Below, piece by piece: positions 1-8,265 of a stretch of 64,000 bases of DNA. A program made the translations under genes and the position numbers. The DNA comes from Soehngenia sp. (GTDB lineage: Bacteria; Bacillota; Clostridia; Tissierellales; Tissierellaceae). Numbering within the stretch: position 1 is the first letter of the stretch; each line of letters begins with the position of its first letter. The stretch spans positions 62,001-126,000 of the forward strand of contig JAGXFX010000001.1 of NCBI GenBank assembly GCA_024637045.1, read 5' to 3'. Below the pieces are notes generated by a model, which did not search any database, was not told the origin of the DNA, and saw nothing but the letters and a program-made list of their open reading frames with translations.

Positions 1-58
1 AAATGTTCTGGAAAATGATACTTTATTTTGCTAAATAGCTATTTTGTGATTGAAAACC

Positions 59-86
59 TTGTCAAATAGTGGTAATATCTTATTAT
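59..86 (+). promoter_or_regulatory. Probable sigma-A promoter of the HD-GYP module
   Basis: TTGTCA and TATTAT are separated by 16 bases, and the start codon of the first gene lies about 43 bases downstream of the -10 box. This is the only good vegetative promoter seen ahead of the genes up to DUF5317, so they may share one transcript. Called by eye from the consensus. Confidence 0.6.
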
Positions 87-129
87 GGTGGAATATTCCG
101 CTAAATAATTCAGTACTGCGAGGGATAAT

Positions 130-744
130 ATGGACCACAAGCTGATGGAGGATAACTTACAAAAAATAGAATCCGTAGTTTCAAGTAAGATTGTTTTCGG
201 AAATGGCAACAACATTGATGAAATCCATCTTGTAGCAAATGGTCACAGAGGACCCAAGCAAATAGCCAGAGACGTTCAATCAATTTTACTTGCTACATAT
301 GACATAGATGTTGATCACAAAAAGATAAGCATAGCCCAGATTCAAGACGATACGCTCAGGAGAAAAGCCAACAGAGTGAAGTTGGAAGGTGTACTTAGGG
401 AGTCTCGTGATTCCAGAGCGATAATTAAGGTAGCAATCTCTCTTGATGGAGAGGAGTTTACAAGCTCAAGGACAGGAGTAAATTCTTCCAGAAACACAGA
501 CAGAATGCTTGTGGAAACGACATTGGATGTGGTACAGGAAGCAAATGGATTTGAAGACATATTTTTATTTGACGATATAAGACAGGTTCCAGTTGCGGGA
601 ACAAATATAATAGTAATTTGTGTAACTGGAGTTATCGCTGAAACAGAGCAGAGACTTTGCGGTGCAAGTGTTGTTGGCACTGATTATAACAAGGCAGTTG
701 TCAAAGCTACACTTGATGCAGTAAACAGATTTATCACAAAATAG
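130..744 (+). CDS. Conserved-looking cytosolic protein of unknown function
   Basis: A 204-residue protein with no signal peptide or membrane segment; I do not recognise a named family. The N-terminal third is soluble alpha/beta and contains the stretch HRGPKQIARDVQSI. The middle (about residues 96-137) and the C-terminus (about 156-201) look like two copies of one unit: a hydrophobic strand, a short polar turn, then a helix ending in TTLDVVQEA or ATLDAVNRF. The gene opens a cluster with an exported mini-peptide, an HD-GYP phosphodiesterase and a DUF5317 protein, so a role in signalling is inferred from context only. The start has GAGGG about 5 bases upstream. Confidence 0.75.
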   Translation: MDHKLMEDNLQKIESVVSSKIVFGNGNNIDEIHLVANGHRGPKQIARDVQSILLATYDIDVDHKKISIAQIQDDTLRRKANRVKLEGVLRESRDSRAIIKVAISLDGEEFTSSRTGVNSSRNTDRMLVETTLDVVQEANGFEDIFLFDDIRQVPVAGTNIIVICVTGVIAETEQRLCGASVVGTDYNKAVVKATLDAVNRFITK

Positions 745-785
745 TGATAAATGCCGGCTGATCCAAACTTTTTTACTTAGCGAAG

Positions 786-842
786 CGAATATAGCATGCC
801 TCACTAGCGAATGGCATAGTACTCTAAAGGAGGCTATATTCG
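786..842 (+). promoter_or_regulatory. Hairpin overlying the start of the mini-peptide gene
   Basis: CGAATATAGC (786-795) is perfectly complementary to GCTATATTCG (833-842), which sits between the Shine-Dalgarno AAAGGAGG and the ATG at 843. An inner stem pairs ATGCC (796-800) with GGCAT (813-817). Folding would place the ribosome-binding site in an internal loop and the spacer in a 10-bp stem, so translational control is likely. There is no U-run, so it is not a standard terminator. Confidence 0.6.
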
Positions 843-920
843 ATGAAAAAAATCGCAAGCGTACTACTAAGCGTAATGGCAATGGCATTAGCAGCAGGCG
901 CACATTATTCACTAATCTAG
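843..920 (+). CDS. 25-residue hydrophobic exported or membrane peptide
   Basis: A short reading frame starting MKKIASVLLSVM and ending HYSLI. It has a two-lysine N-terminus and an alanine-rich hydrophobic core like a bare signal sequence. A strong ribosome-binding site (AAAGGAGG, 9-10 bases before ATG) supports translation. There is no cysteine or serine positioned as in the thiolactone core of AgrD peptides, and no AgrB gene is present, so it is not a normal agr signal. It lies between the unknown 204-residue gene and the HD-GYP gene. It could be a secreted signal, a small membrane regulator or a leader peptide whose translation controls the next gene. Confidence 0.55.
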   Translation: MKKIASVLLSVMAMALAAGAHYSLI

Positions 921-923
921 TAA

Positions 924-979
924 TTTCAAAGTAAACAAAGCCGGCATTTACAATATAAGTAGGGAAGGGGGCTTTGAAA
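924..979 (+). promoter_or_regulatory. Alternative hairpins covering the HD-GYP start
   Basis: Two mutually exclusive perfect inverted repeats use the same bases just before the ATG at 979. TTTCAAAG (924-931) pairs with CTTTGAAA (972-979), and CAAAGCC (936-942) pairs with GGCTTTG (970-976). The Shine-Dalgarno run AGGGAAGGGG (961-970) falls in the loop of either. This repeats the layout seen before the mini-peptide gene and suggests translational control, possibly linked to translation of the peptide that ends at 920. Confidence 0.5.
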
Positions 980-2220
980 TGCAGCTAAACAGAAAAACCA
1001 AGCTATATTTAGGATTTCTAGTTATAATAGCATTGCTATTGTACTCATATGTTTTTGTTAATTTTTCGATTAATAACATTTGGATGTTTCTGTTTTGGGC
1101 TATATTAGCAATTGTAGTAGAATCACTTTTGATTCCCATGCCTAATAATACAGTTGGAGTGTCTGTAGGGTATGCAGTGAATATATCTTCTATAATTGTT
1201 GGAGGACCATTATTAGCTACTACTGTAGTTGGATTGGGCTTCTTGCTTAGAGCACCTAAAATTGAAGGCAGAGGATATGTTCATGTTTTCAATTTACCTC
1301 CTCACAAATCTATTTTCAATGTTACTCAAAGTGTAATAGTAACTTCAATTATGAGTGTTACCTATGTCTATTCAGGAGGAAGCATTGGAAGTTTCAATTT
1401 TTTGTCGACAATAATAATAACTTTAATTGGGGTAGTTCTTAACACTTCAATAATATCAGGTTATCTTGCGTTGGTTAGTGATTCTAAATTTGTAGAAACT
1501 TGGATTTCAAATATTAAAGGGACATTACCAAGTTCAATAGCTGTTGGAGTAATTGGTATAATAATTGCACTGGCATATATCGGATACGGTTATGGAGCAG
1601 TTATCCTATTCTTTGGACCATTACTGCTTGCAAGATATTCATTTAAACTATACATAGAAATGAGAAATCTTTACCTTTCAACTATTCAGGCACTTAACAA
1701 GACCGTTGAAGCCAAGGATCCATATACAAGTGGACATGCAAACAGAGTTGAAAAATTTGCCGTTGATCTAGCCAAAGCTTATCATCTGCCATTTGAAGGT
1801 ATACAGAATCTAAAGACCGCATCAATACTTCATGATATAGGTAAAATTGGAATTCATGACGAAATATTGAACAAGGCATCACGACTTACTCAAGAAGAGT
1901 TCCAGGAAATCATGAGACATCCTTCAATAGGTGCAGAAATAATCAGCAAGGTTGACTTCTTAAATGATATTACAACTATTGTTAAGCATCACCATGAAAG
2001 ATATGATGGCAAGGGATACCCTGATGGTCTCTCTGGAGATGATATTCCAATAGAAGCAGCGATTCTTACAATAGCTGACTCCTACGATGCGATGACATCT
2101 GACAGGCCATACAGAAAGGCTATGACAGCACACGATGCTATTGAAGAATTAAGAAAAAATTCCGGAACCCAATTCCATCCTGAATTGGTCAAGGTATTTG
2201 TAGCCATTATGGATAATTAG
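979..2220 (+). CDS. Membrane-bound HD-GYP domain phosphodiesterase
   Basis: A 413-residue protein. Residues about 8-220 are strongly hydrophobic with six or seven predicted membrane segments, resembling a membrane sensory module of MASE type. Residues about 235-413 form an HD-GYP domain with HDIGKIG, HHHERYDGKGYPDG and ADSYDAMTSDRPYR motifs, so the metal ligands and GYP signature are intact. The family hydrolyses cyclic di-nucleotides, usually c-di-GMP, at the inner face of the membrane. The input sensed by the membrane half is unknown. The DUF5317 gene follows after 8 bases and is probably co-translated. Confidence 0.93.
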   Translation: MQLNRKTKLYLGFLVIIALLLYSYVFVNFSINNIWMFLFWAILAIVVESLLIPMPNNTVGVSVGYAVNISSIIVGGPLLATTVVGLGFLLRAPKIEGRGYVHVFNLPPHKSIFNVTQSVIVTSIMSVTYVYSGGSIGSFNFLSTIIITLIGVVLNTSIISGYLALVSDSKFVETWISNIKGTLPSSIAVGVIGIIIALAYIGYGYGAVILFFGPLLLARYSFKLYIEMRNLYLSTIQALNKTVEAKDPYTSGHANRVEKFAVDLAKAYHLPFEGIQNLKTASILHDIGKIGIHDEILNKASRLTQEEFQEIMRHPSIGAEIISKVDFLNDITTIVKHHHERYDGKGYPDGLSGDDIPIEAAILTIADSYDAMTSDRPYRKAMTAHDAIEELRKNSGTQFHPELVKVFVAIMDN

Positions 2221-2228
2221 GTGATATT

Positions 2229-2780
2229 ATGTTCTTTGAACCAGCAGCTTTGTCCATCATATTATCAAAATTAAAGGGCGGAAAAATTGGAAACCTTGAG
2301 AATGTTCATATTGAAGGCGTATTTCTAATGATTATATCAGCCTTGACTCAGGCAAGTCTTTCGCTCGCAAAGAGATTTGAGTTGGAAAGTTTGTACATAT
2401 TTCTTGATGATTACTTCCTATATGTTATTGTAGCGTCTTACACACTTTTATTGATTGCAATCATACTTAATATTGAAAAAAATTACATGAAGATTTTATT
2501 TGTTGGAGTTATGCTCAATGCAGCTGTAATAGCAGCAAATGATGGTAATATGCCAGTGTCATTGACTGGGATATCAGGCATTAATCAGGAATCCATATTG
2601 CCTGAGAGAGAACATGATATAAAGCACATAGGTGTGAATCAGCAAACAAAGTTAGTGTATCTTGCGGATATAATATTGATACCAAGACCATATCCTTTAC
2701 CTCAAATACTCAGCATAGGAGACCTGTTTATAATGGCAGGAGTATTCTTGTTTTTTCAGAAGGAAATGGAATCCAGCTAG
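2229..2780 (+). CDS. DUF5317 family membrane protein
   Basis: A 183-residue protein with four or five membrane segments. The N-terminal signature SKLKGGKIGNLENV followed by a hydrophobic helix, and the late motif IGDLFIMAGVFLFF, match what I recall of the DUF5317 family in Clostridia. That family has no defined function and often sits beside HD-GYP genes, as here. The 8-base spacing from the HD-GYP stop implies co-expression, so it may be a membrane partner of the phosphodiesterase. The family name is from memory; function is unknown. Confidence 0.75.
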   Translation: MFFEPAALSIILSKLKGGKIGNLENVHIEGVFLMIISALTQASLSLAKRFELESLYIFLDDYFLYVIVASYTLLLIAIILNIEKNYMKILFVGVMLNAAVIAANDGNMPVSLTGISGINQESILPEREHDIKHIGVNQQTKLVYLADIILIPRPYPLPQILSIGDLFIMAGVFLFFQKEMESS

Positions 2781-2787
2781 CAGACTA

Positions 2788-2832
2788 AATCCCATTACTA
2801 TGTCATCAGCACTGGTTTATGGGATTTTTATT
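2788..2832 (+). terminator. Weak terminator-like inverted repeat
   Basis: AAATCCCA and TGGGATTT flank about 20 bases and are followed by TTTA. It would end the HD-GYP/DUF5317 transcript before the ATP-grasp gene. The long loop makes it weaker than the other terminators here. Confidence 0.4.
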
Positions 2833-2878
2833 ATGAAAAATTGATAATTGTAAGAGATTATCAAAGGAGGAAAATCAG

Positions 2879-4060
2879 ATGGGAAACAAAGCAGTCGTTC
2901 TTGGAACCAACTACTACATAGGTTTAAGCATTATCAGAACGCTAGGCTATGAGGGCGTGGAAACAATAGCAGTTGACTACCAGGATAAGGAGTTGTATGG
3001 ATCAAAGTCCAAGTATCTGGGCAGTCATGTAATGGCACCTGATTTTAAAAAAGAAAAGGATGGATACTTGAATAAGCTGATTGAGATAGCAAAAGCAGAA
3101 GAAGATAAACCTGTGCTTTTTCCCAGTGCGGATCCTTACGCAGAGTTTGTTGATGAGAACCTTGAAGAATTAAAAAAATATTACTTGATTCCAATGGAAG
3201 AGCAGGGGCTTTGGACAAGGGTAATGAAAAAAGAGAGCCTAAATGAAATGGCTAGCGAAAATAAATTAAATGTTCCTGAGACAATTATGCCGAATGAGGA
3301 AAACCTGTATAAAAGAGTCGAGGAAGAACTGGGATATCCTTGCATAGTAAAGCCCACTGATTCACCGGCTTTTGTAGCAGTGTTCAGAAGAAAGATATTC
3401 CATTGTCATAATGAAGAGGAACTTAAGGAAGCATTGGACAAGACCAAGTCTGAGGGACTGGAGGTATTTGTTCAGAGGATTATTCCAGGTTTTGATGACC
3501 ACATGTATACCTTTGACTATTATGTGGATAGAAAGGGTAAAGTAACTCACTGGATGACGTGTAGAAAGTTGAGACAATTTCCAATAAACTTTGGGGCATC
3601 AGTATATACAGAGCAGATTCATGTACCTGAGCTGGGAGAAATAGGAATACCCTTTGTTGAGAAAATCGGATACAGAGGCTTCGGAGAAATAGAGTTTAAG
3701 AAAGATGCCAAGACAGGAAAATTCTATATAATTGAGATCAACACAAGAACCACATCCTTGAATGAATTGTTGTACAAAGTTGGAATTAATTTCACATATG
3801 TTGCTTATAGGGATATGATAGGTGACCCATTGGAACCAAAAACAGTAGAGAAGAGCACGAGGTATGTTTTCCAATACCTATTTGAAGATGTTCTGGCAAT
3901 AAGAGATTATATAAAAAATGGACAACTTTCACTTGGAAGTGTAATAAAATCATTATTCAGGAAGAAAGTACCTGCTGTATGGAGTTTTGATGATCCAGCT
4001 CCAGGGCTAAATTATATATCAATTCTATTGGGGAAAGTGAAGAAGAAGATTTTAAGGTAG
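2879..4060 (+). CDS. ATP-grasp carboxylate-amine ligase family protein
   Basis: A 393-residue protein with an N-terminal Rossmann-like pre-ATP-grasp domain (VVLGTNYYIGLSIIRTLG) and a central ATP-grasp fold: CIVKPTDSPAF for the ATP lysine, EVFVQRIIPG, and FGEIEFKKD...FYIIEINTRTT for the metal-binding acidic residues and asparagine. Such enzymes join a carboxylate to an amine through an acyl-phosphate. The C-terminal 90 residues are basic and partly amphipathic. It lies 10 bases upstream of a MurE-like ligase, so both probably act on one amino-acid-containing polymer or cell-wall precursor. The substrate cannot be read from sequence. A strong AAAGGAGG site precedes the ATG. Confidence 0.85.
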   Translation: MGNKAVVLGTNYYIGLSIIRTLGYEGVETIAVDYQDKELYGSKSKYLGSHVMAPDFKKEKDGYLNKLIEIAKAEEDKPVLFPSADPYAEFVDENLEELKKYYLIPMEEQGLWTRVMKKESLNEMASENKLNVPETIMPNEENLYKRVEEELGYPCIVKPTDSPAFVAVFRRKIFHCHNEEELKEALDKTKSEGLEVFVQRIIPGFDDHMYTFDYYVDRKGKVTHWMTCRKLRQFPINFGASVYTEQIHVPELGEIGIPFVEKIGYRGFGEIEFKKDAKTGKFYIIEINTRTTSLNELLYKVGINFTYVAYRDMIGDPLEPKTVEKSTRYVFQYLFEDVLAIRDYIKNGQLSLGSVIKSLFRKKVPAVWSFDDPAPGLNYISILLGKVKKKILR

Positions 4061-4070
4061 GAGGAAATTC

Positions 4071-5627
4071 ATGAAACTTAAAGACCTTTTAAGATCGTTG
4101 GATATACTGGAAACAAGAAATGTCCTTGAGGACCTTGATATTGAAGGAATTGCCTGTCATTCAGCAAAGGTGAAGCCCGGGTTTATCTATGTTGCAATCA
4201 AGGGATATATAGCAGATGGACATAAATATATCGGGCAGGCCTTATCAAAAGGAGCAATAGCGCTGATAGTCGAGGAATTTAATTATGAATTGGACGGAGT
4301 CAGCCAGATAAAGGTCCATAACAGCAGAAAAGCATTATCCAGACTCAGCAGTAGTTTTTATGGTAATCCTACTAAAAAAACAAAGGTTGTTGGTGTAACT
4401 GCAACCAATGGTAAAACAACGACTACATTTATACTGGATCACATATATACCAAAGCAGGCTATAAGACGGGCATAATAGGAAGCGTCTTTTCAAAGACCG
4501 GTAAGCGAACAGAACTTGCAAGTCTTACCACTCCGGAGAGTCTGGACCTTCAGTGCATATTCGCTGAAATGATAGAAGAAAAAGTAGATAGAGCTGTCAT
4601 GGAGGCATCATCATCAGCGCTGGAACTATACAGGGTAAATGACGTGGATTTCGACATTGTGTCATTCAACAACTTCAGCAGGGAACATATTGACCAGCAT
4701 GGCAGCTTCGAAAGGTACTGGGAAGTCAAGTCATCCCTTATAAGGGACGTAAAACCTGAAGCAGTAGCCGTGTTAAATGTTGACAATGAAAAGATCGCAT
4801 CTTTGGTTACAAACACACATGCAAAAGTAGTTACAATATCTGTAAACAAAGGCACTGGTATGATAAACTGCAAAAATCTTAAACTTGTCAAAGGTAGAGG
4901 AGTTTTTGATGTCGTCATAAAAGATGATATTGTTCTGGGAGACCTGGCAATTGAGAAAGGATCATTTCACATCGATTTAAGGATACCAGGATATCATTCA
5001 GTTGAAAATGCCATGATGGCAATTGCAATTGCACTTGTAGACGGAGTTGGCAAGGGTATTATTGTAGAATCTCTGAAGGAATTTGGAGGTGTGGAAAGGA
5101 GATTTGAGTTTATTTACGAAAATGAATACACAATAATTGATGACCATTTTGCAAATATTAAAAATATCAACAGTACTTTGGAAACTATTGCAGATATGGA
5201 TAAAAACAAAGTCCACATTGTTTACGCAATAAGAGGGAACAGAGGCGTAACAGTAAATAGAGAAAATGCACAGGCTTTAGTGAATTGGAAGGAAAAGCTT
5301 GGAATAGAAGAAATAATTGCAACCAGAAGTATGGGAAGTGTAGGTGAGAAGGACACAGTATCCTCAGAAGAAGAAAATGTTTTCAGGGAAGTACTTGATA
5401 AGTCTGGGCTGGAATATACCATTTATGACACAATTAAGGAAGCAATTGAGACAATACTTGAAAAATCAGAAAAAGATGATATAGTTTTACTTGCAGGCTG
5501 TCAGGGAATGGATCGAGGAGCTAAAATAGCATTTGATCATATTCACAGAAATAACCCTGATCTAGACCCGCTTGATTTGTACGGACCGCTGACAAAGAGA
5601 GTGTCAGAGGAAGGTTATATACTGTAA
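4071..5627 (+). CDS. Divergent Mur ligase (MurE-like)
   Basis: A 518-residue protein with the three-domain Mur ligase plan. The N-terminal part resembles MurE (SAKVKPGFIYVAIKGYIADGHKYI), the P-loop is GVTATNGKTTTTF near residue 107, and the central motif is TTPESLDL. The C-terminal domain departs from true MurE: the usual DYAHTPD region reads DDHFANIKNIN, and the diaminopimelate-recognising DNPR motif is replaced around ATRSMGSVGEKD. It is therefore probably not the housekeeping MurE, which normally sits in the division/cell-wall cluster. It is translationally linked to the ATP-grasp gene. Fused ATP-grasp and Mur ligase domains occur in cyanophycin synthetase, a useful but distant comparison. 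Confidence 0.85.
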   Translation: MKLKDLLRSLDILETRNVLEDLDIEGIACHSAKVKPGFIYVAIKGYIADGHKYIGQALSKGAIALIVEEFNYELDGVSQIKVHNSRKALSRLSSSFYGNPTKKTKVVGVTATNGKTTTTFILDHIYTKAGYKTGIIGSVFSKTGKRTELASLTTPESLDLQCIFAEMIEEKVDRAVMEASSSALELYRVNDVDFDIVSFNNFSREHIDQHGSFERYWEVKSSLIRDVKPEAVAVLNVDNEKIASLVTNTHAKVVTISVNKGTGMINCKNLKLVKGRGVFDVVIKDDIVLGDLAIEKGSFHIDLRIPGYHSVENAMMAIAIALVDGVGKGIIVESLKEFGGVERRFEFIYENEYTIIDDHFANIKNINSTLETIADMDKNKVHIVYAIRGNRGVTVNRENAQALVNWKEKLGIEEIIATRSMGSVGEKDTVSSEEENVFREVLDKSGLEYTIYDTIKEAIETILEKSEKDDIVLLAGCQGMDRGAKIAFDHIHRNNPDLDPLDLYGPLTKRVSEEGYIL

Positions 5628-5707
5628 AAATATGTTTTTTAATATCGACAGATATGGTAAACTAAGTATGTGATAAGAAAAATCTGTATTTAAGAGGAGG
5701 AATAATT

Positions 5708-6220
5708 TTGGATCTTAAATCTAAAATTAGAGAAATTGAAGACTTTCCAATTGAAGGTGTGAGTTTCAAGGATATAACAACGCTTACAAGGGATGCAGAA
5801 GCTTTTACATCTGCAGTTTCCATGATGGTAGAAGATCTTAAGGACAAGAATGTTGACTATATAGTTGGACCGGAGGCAAGAGGATTTCTTTTCGGTGCTG
5901 CTGTCGCTTATGGACTTGGAATAGGTTTTGTACCAATAAGAAAGCCAGGAAAATTGCCTGGAGATACTACCAGCTATGAATATGAATTGGAGTATGGAAC
6001 AAACACATTGGAAATACACACAGAATCTATTGAAAAAGGTGACAGAGTTGCAATAGTTGATGACTTGCTTGCCACAGCGGGAACAGTTTCAGCTGCGACA
6101 GCTTTGATTGAGTCACTGGGTGGAGAGGTAATTGCTTTGGAATTTGTTATAGAACTTACATTTTTAAATGGCAGAGATAGGCTAAAGGATCACTATATAA
6201 ATTCACTGGTTAAGTATTAG
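5708..6220 (+). CDS. apt: Adenine phosphoribosyltransferase
   Basis: A 170-residue cytosolic enzyme that converts adenine and PRPP to AMP (purine salvage), the usual family length. It has [14 protein letters not shown] at the N-terminus, the [10 protein letters not shown] substrate loop, and the PRPP-binding motif [13 protein letters not shown] near residue 115. The start is TTG at 5708, set by GAGGAGG seven bases upstream. It follows the Mur-like gene by 80 bases and ends in its own terminator, so it is probably transcribed alone or by read-through. Confidence 0.96.
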   Translation: MDLKSKIREIEDFPIEGVSFKDITTLTRDAEAFTSAVSMMVEDLKDKNVDYIVGPEARGFLFGAAVAYGLGIGFVPIRKPGKLPGDTTSYEYELEYGTNTLEIHTESIEKGDRVAIVDDLLATAGTVSAATALIESLGGEVIALEFVIELTFLNGRDRLKDHYINSLVKY

Positions 6221-6247
6221 ACGTCGGCTTACCGACGTCATTTTTTT
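6220..6247 (+). terminator. Intrinsic terminator after apt
   Basis: GACGTCGG, loop CTTA, CCGACGTC, then ATTTTTTT. The stem begins on the last base of the apt stop codon. This is a strong terminator and leaves only about 30 bases before glmS. Confidence 0.92.
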
Positions 6248-6276
6248 CGAGAGAGTTATTCGTAAGGAGGAGTAAT

Positions 6277-8106
6277 ATGTGTGGAATAGTTGGTTATGTT
6301 GGAAAGAGCAATGCTCAGGATATAATACTAGATGGACTGGAGAAACTGGAGTACAGAGGATATGATTCAGCAGGTGTTGCATTAATAGAGGAAGGTAGTC
6401 TTAAAACAAGAAAACATGTCGGAAGACTAAGCAATCTTGTAGAAAGTTTGAGAGTGGAACCAATATATGCAAATGTAGGAATTGGTCATACAAGATGGGC
6501 TACTCACGGAGCACCTTCAGATATTAATTCACATCCCCATACAAACGCAGATGGTTCAATAGCGGTTGTTCATAATGGTATTATCGAAAACTACAGGGCT
6601 CTCAAGGAAGAGCTTGCCGAAAAGGGCTATGAGTTTGTTTCCGAAACTGATACGGAAGTAATTGCTCACCTTATTGATTATTATTATAAAGATGACCTTT
6701 TGGAAGCTGTTTTTCTGGCAGAAGAAAGATTGCAGGGAGCATATGCCCTGGGAGTAGTAGCACAGAACAACCCTGATGAAATAATCGCAGTAAGAAATGA
6801 AAGTCCCTTGATACTTGGAGTTGGGTCAGACCAGAATTTTGTAGCATCTGACATACCTGCAATATTGAAGTATACAAACAAGGTGATTTACCTGGAGAAT
6901 AGAGATATTGTGAGACTTTCTTCAGAGGGGTATGAGATTTATACAACTGGAAGAAAACCAGTGAAAAGAGAAATCAAAGAGATTCAATGGGATGTTGAAT
7001 CAGCAACGAAAGAAGGTTATGATCACTTTATGCTCAAGGAGATTTATCAACAGCCTTCAGCAATCAAGGATACTCTAGAGAGAAGACTAGATGATAAAGG
7101 TGAGATTTACCTTGAGAACATTACTATAGACGAGAAGACCATCAAGGAAATAGATAAAATATATATTGTAGGATGTGGAACTGCATACCATGCAGGGCTT
7201 GTTGGAAAGTACTTATTCCAGACTTTCATGAATGTGAACGTCATTGCAGACATTGCTTCAGAATTTAGATATGGAGAGCATTTTATTGATGAAAAGACAC
7301 TTGTTGTAATTGTGAGTCAGTCAGGGGAAACTGCAGATACCTTGGCGGCATTGAAGGATGCAAAAGCCAAGGGAGCTAGAATTTTGTCGATAACAAATGT
7401 GGTCGGTAGTTCTGTGGCAAGGGAATCTGATGACATATTCTACACATGGGCAGGACCTGAGATAGCTGTGGCATCAACTAAAGCCTATACAACTCAACTT
7501 GTGGCTTTTTATATGTTGGCACTTTACTTTGGAAGGCTGAAAGGATCCCTATTGGAGGAATGCTACAAAGAAATCCTGACTGAATTGAAGAGCTTGTCGG
7601 AGAAAGTGGAAGGATCTCTGGAAGCAAGCAATGATTCCGCCAAGATTATTGGGGAATTGATAAAGGATAAGAGTTCATTGTTCTACCTGGGACGAGGATT
7701 GGATTATTTCACTGCCCTGGAAGGTGCATTGAAACTTAAGGAAATCTCCTATATACACACTGAGGCATTCCCTGCTGGAGAGCTCAAGCACGGGACTATC
7801 GCTTTGATTGAGGAAGGAACTCCTGTTATTGCATTGGCAACACAATCCAGAATCTATGATAAAATGGTATCTAATATTAAAGAGGTCAAGGCTAGGGGAG
7901 CATTTGTAATAGGAATAACCAGAAAGAGCAATACAGATCTTGAAGAGGTCTGTGACCAGGTTATCTACCTGGAAGAAACCTTTGACATATTCATGCCTTT
8001 ATTGGCAGTTTTATTCCCTCAGCTACTGTCATATCATGCAGCATTGATTAAAGGCAATGATGTAGATAAACCGAGGAATCTTGCAAAGTCAGTTACCGTC
8101 GAATAG
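6277..8106 (+). CDS. glmS: Glutamine-fructose-6-phosphate aminotransferase
   Basis: A 609-residue enzyme making glucosamine-6-phosphate from fructose-6-phosphate and glutamine, the first committed step to UDP-GlcNAc and peptidoglycan. The N-terminal MCGIVGYVG supplies the catalytic Cys2 of the glutaminase domain, with GHTRWATHG and HNGIIENY following. Two SIS domains follow with SQSGETADT near residue 350 and the C-terminal DKPRNLAKSVTVE. The start has GTAAGGAGGAG upstream. The glmS ribozyme common in Firmicutes cannot fit here: only 29 bases separate the apt terminator from the start codon. Confidence 0.98.
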   Translation: MCGIVGYVGKSNAQDIILDGLEKLEYRGYDSAGVALIEEGSLKTRKHVGRLSNLVESLRVEPIYANVGIGHTRWATHGAPSDINSHPHTNADGSIAVVHNGIIENYRALKEELAEKGYEFVSETDTEVIAHLIDYYYKDDLLEAVFLAEERLQGAYALGVVAQNNPDEIIAVRNESPLILGVGSDQNFVASDIPAILKYTNKVIYLENRDIVRLSSEGYEIYTTGRKPVKREIKEIQWDVESATKEGYDHFMLKEIYQQPSAIKDTLERRLDDKGEIYLENITIDEKTIKEIDKIYIVGCGTAYHAGLVGKYLFQTFMNVNVIADIASEFRYGEHFIDEKTLVVIVSQSGETADTLAALKDAKAKGARILSITNVVGSSVARESDDIFYTWAGPEIAVASTKAYTTQLVAFYMLALYFGRLKGSLLEECYKEILTELKSLSEKVEGSLEASNDSAKIIGELIKDKSSLFYLGRGLDYFTALEGALKLKEISYIHTEAFPAGELKHGTIALIEEGTPVIALATQSRIYDKMVSNIKEVKARGAFVIGITRKSNTDLEEVCDQVIYLEETFDIFMPLLAVLFPQLLSYHAALIKGNDVDKPRNLAKSVTVE

Positions 8107-8118
8107 AAGCCAATATAC

Positions 8119-8154
8119 AAAAAACCGTATTCTCTAAGGGAATACGGTTTTTTA
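8119..8154 (+). terminator. Intrinsic terminator after glmS
   Basis: AAACCGTATTC pairs with GAATACGGTTT around a seven-base loop and is followed by TTT and preceded by an A-run. It can act in both directions but mainly ends glmS. Confidence 0.92.
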
Positions 8155-8265
8155 CTGGGCTGTGTTTTTATTTTTTGTTGTGATACCATTTTTTCTGGGT
8201 AGAAAATAAATATCCATATTTTAGGAAACTGAAATGGTTAATAATTAATCATACGTTCAAAAAAA

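Noticed and set aside
843-920. AgrD-type cyclic lactone autoinducer
   Set aside because: The peptide has no cysteine for a thiolactone, no charged C-terminal tail, and no AgrB gene is nearby.
6241-6276. Possible glmS ribozyme upstream of glmS
   Set aside because: Only 29 bases lie between the apt terminator and the start codon; the ribozyme core needs far more and no matching sequence is present.
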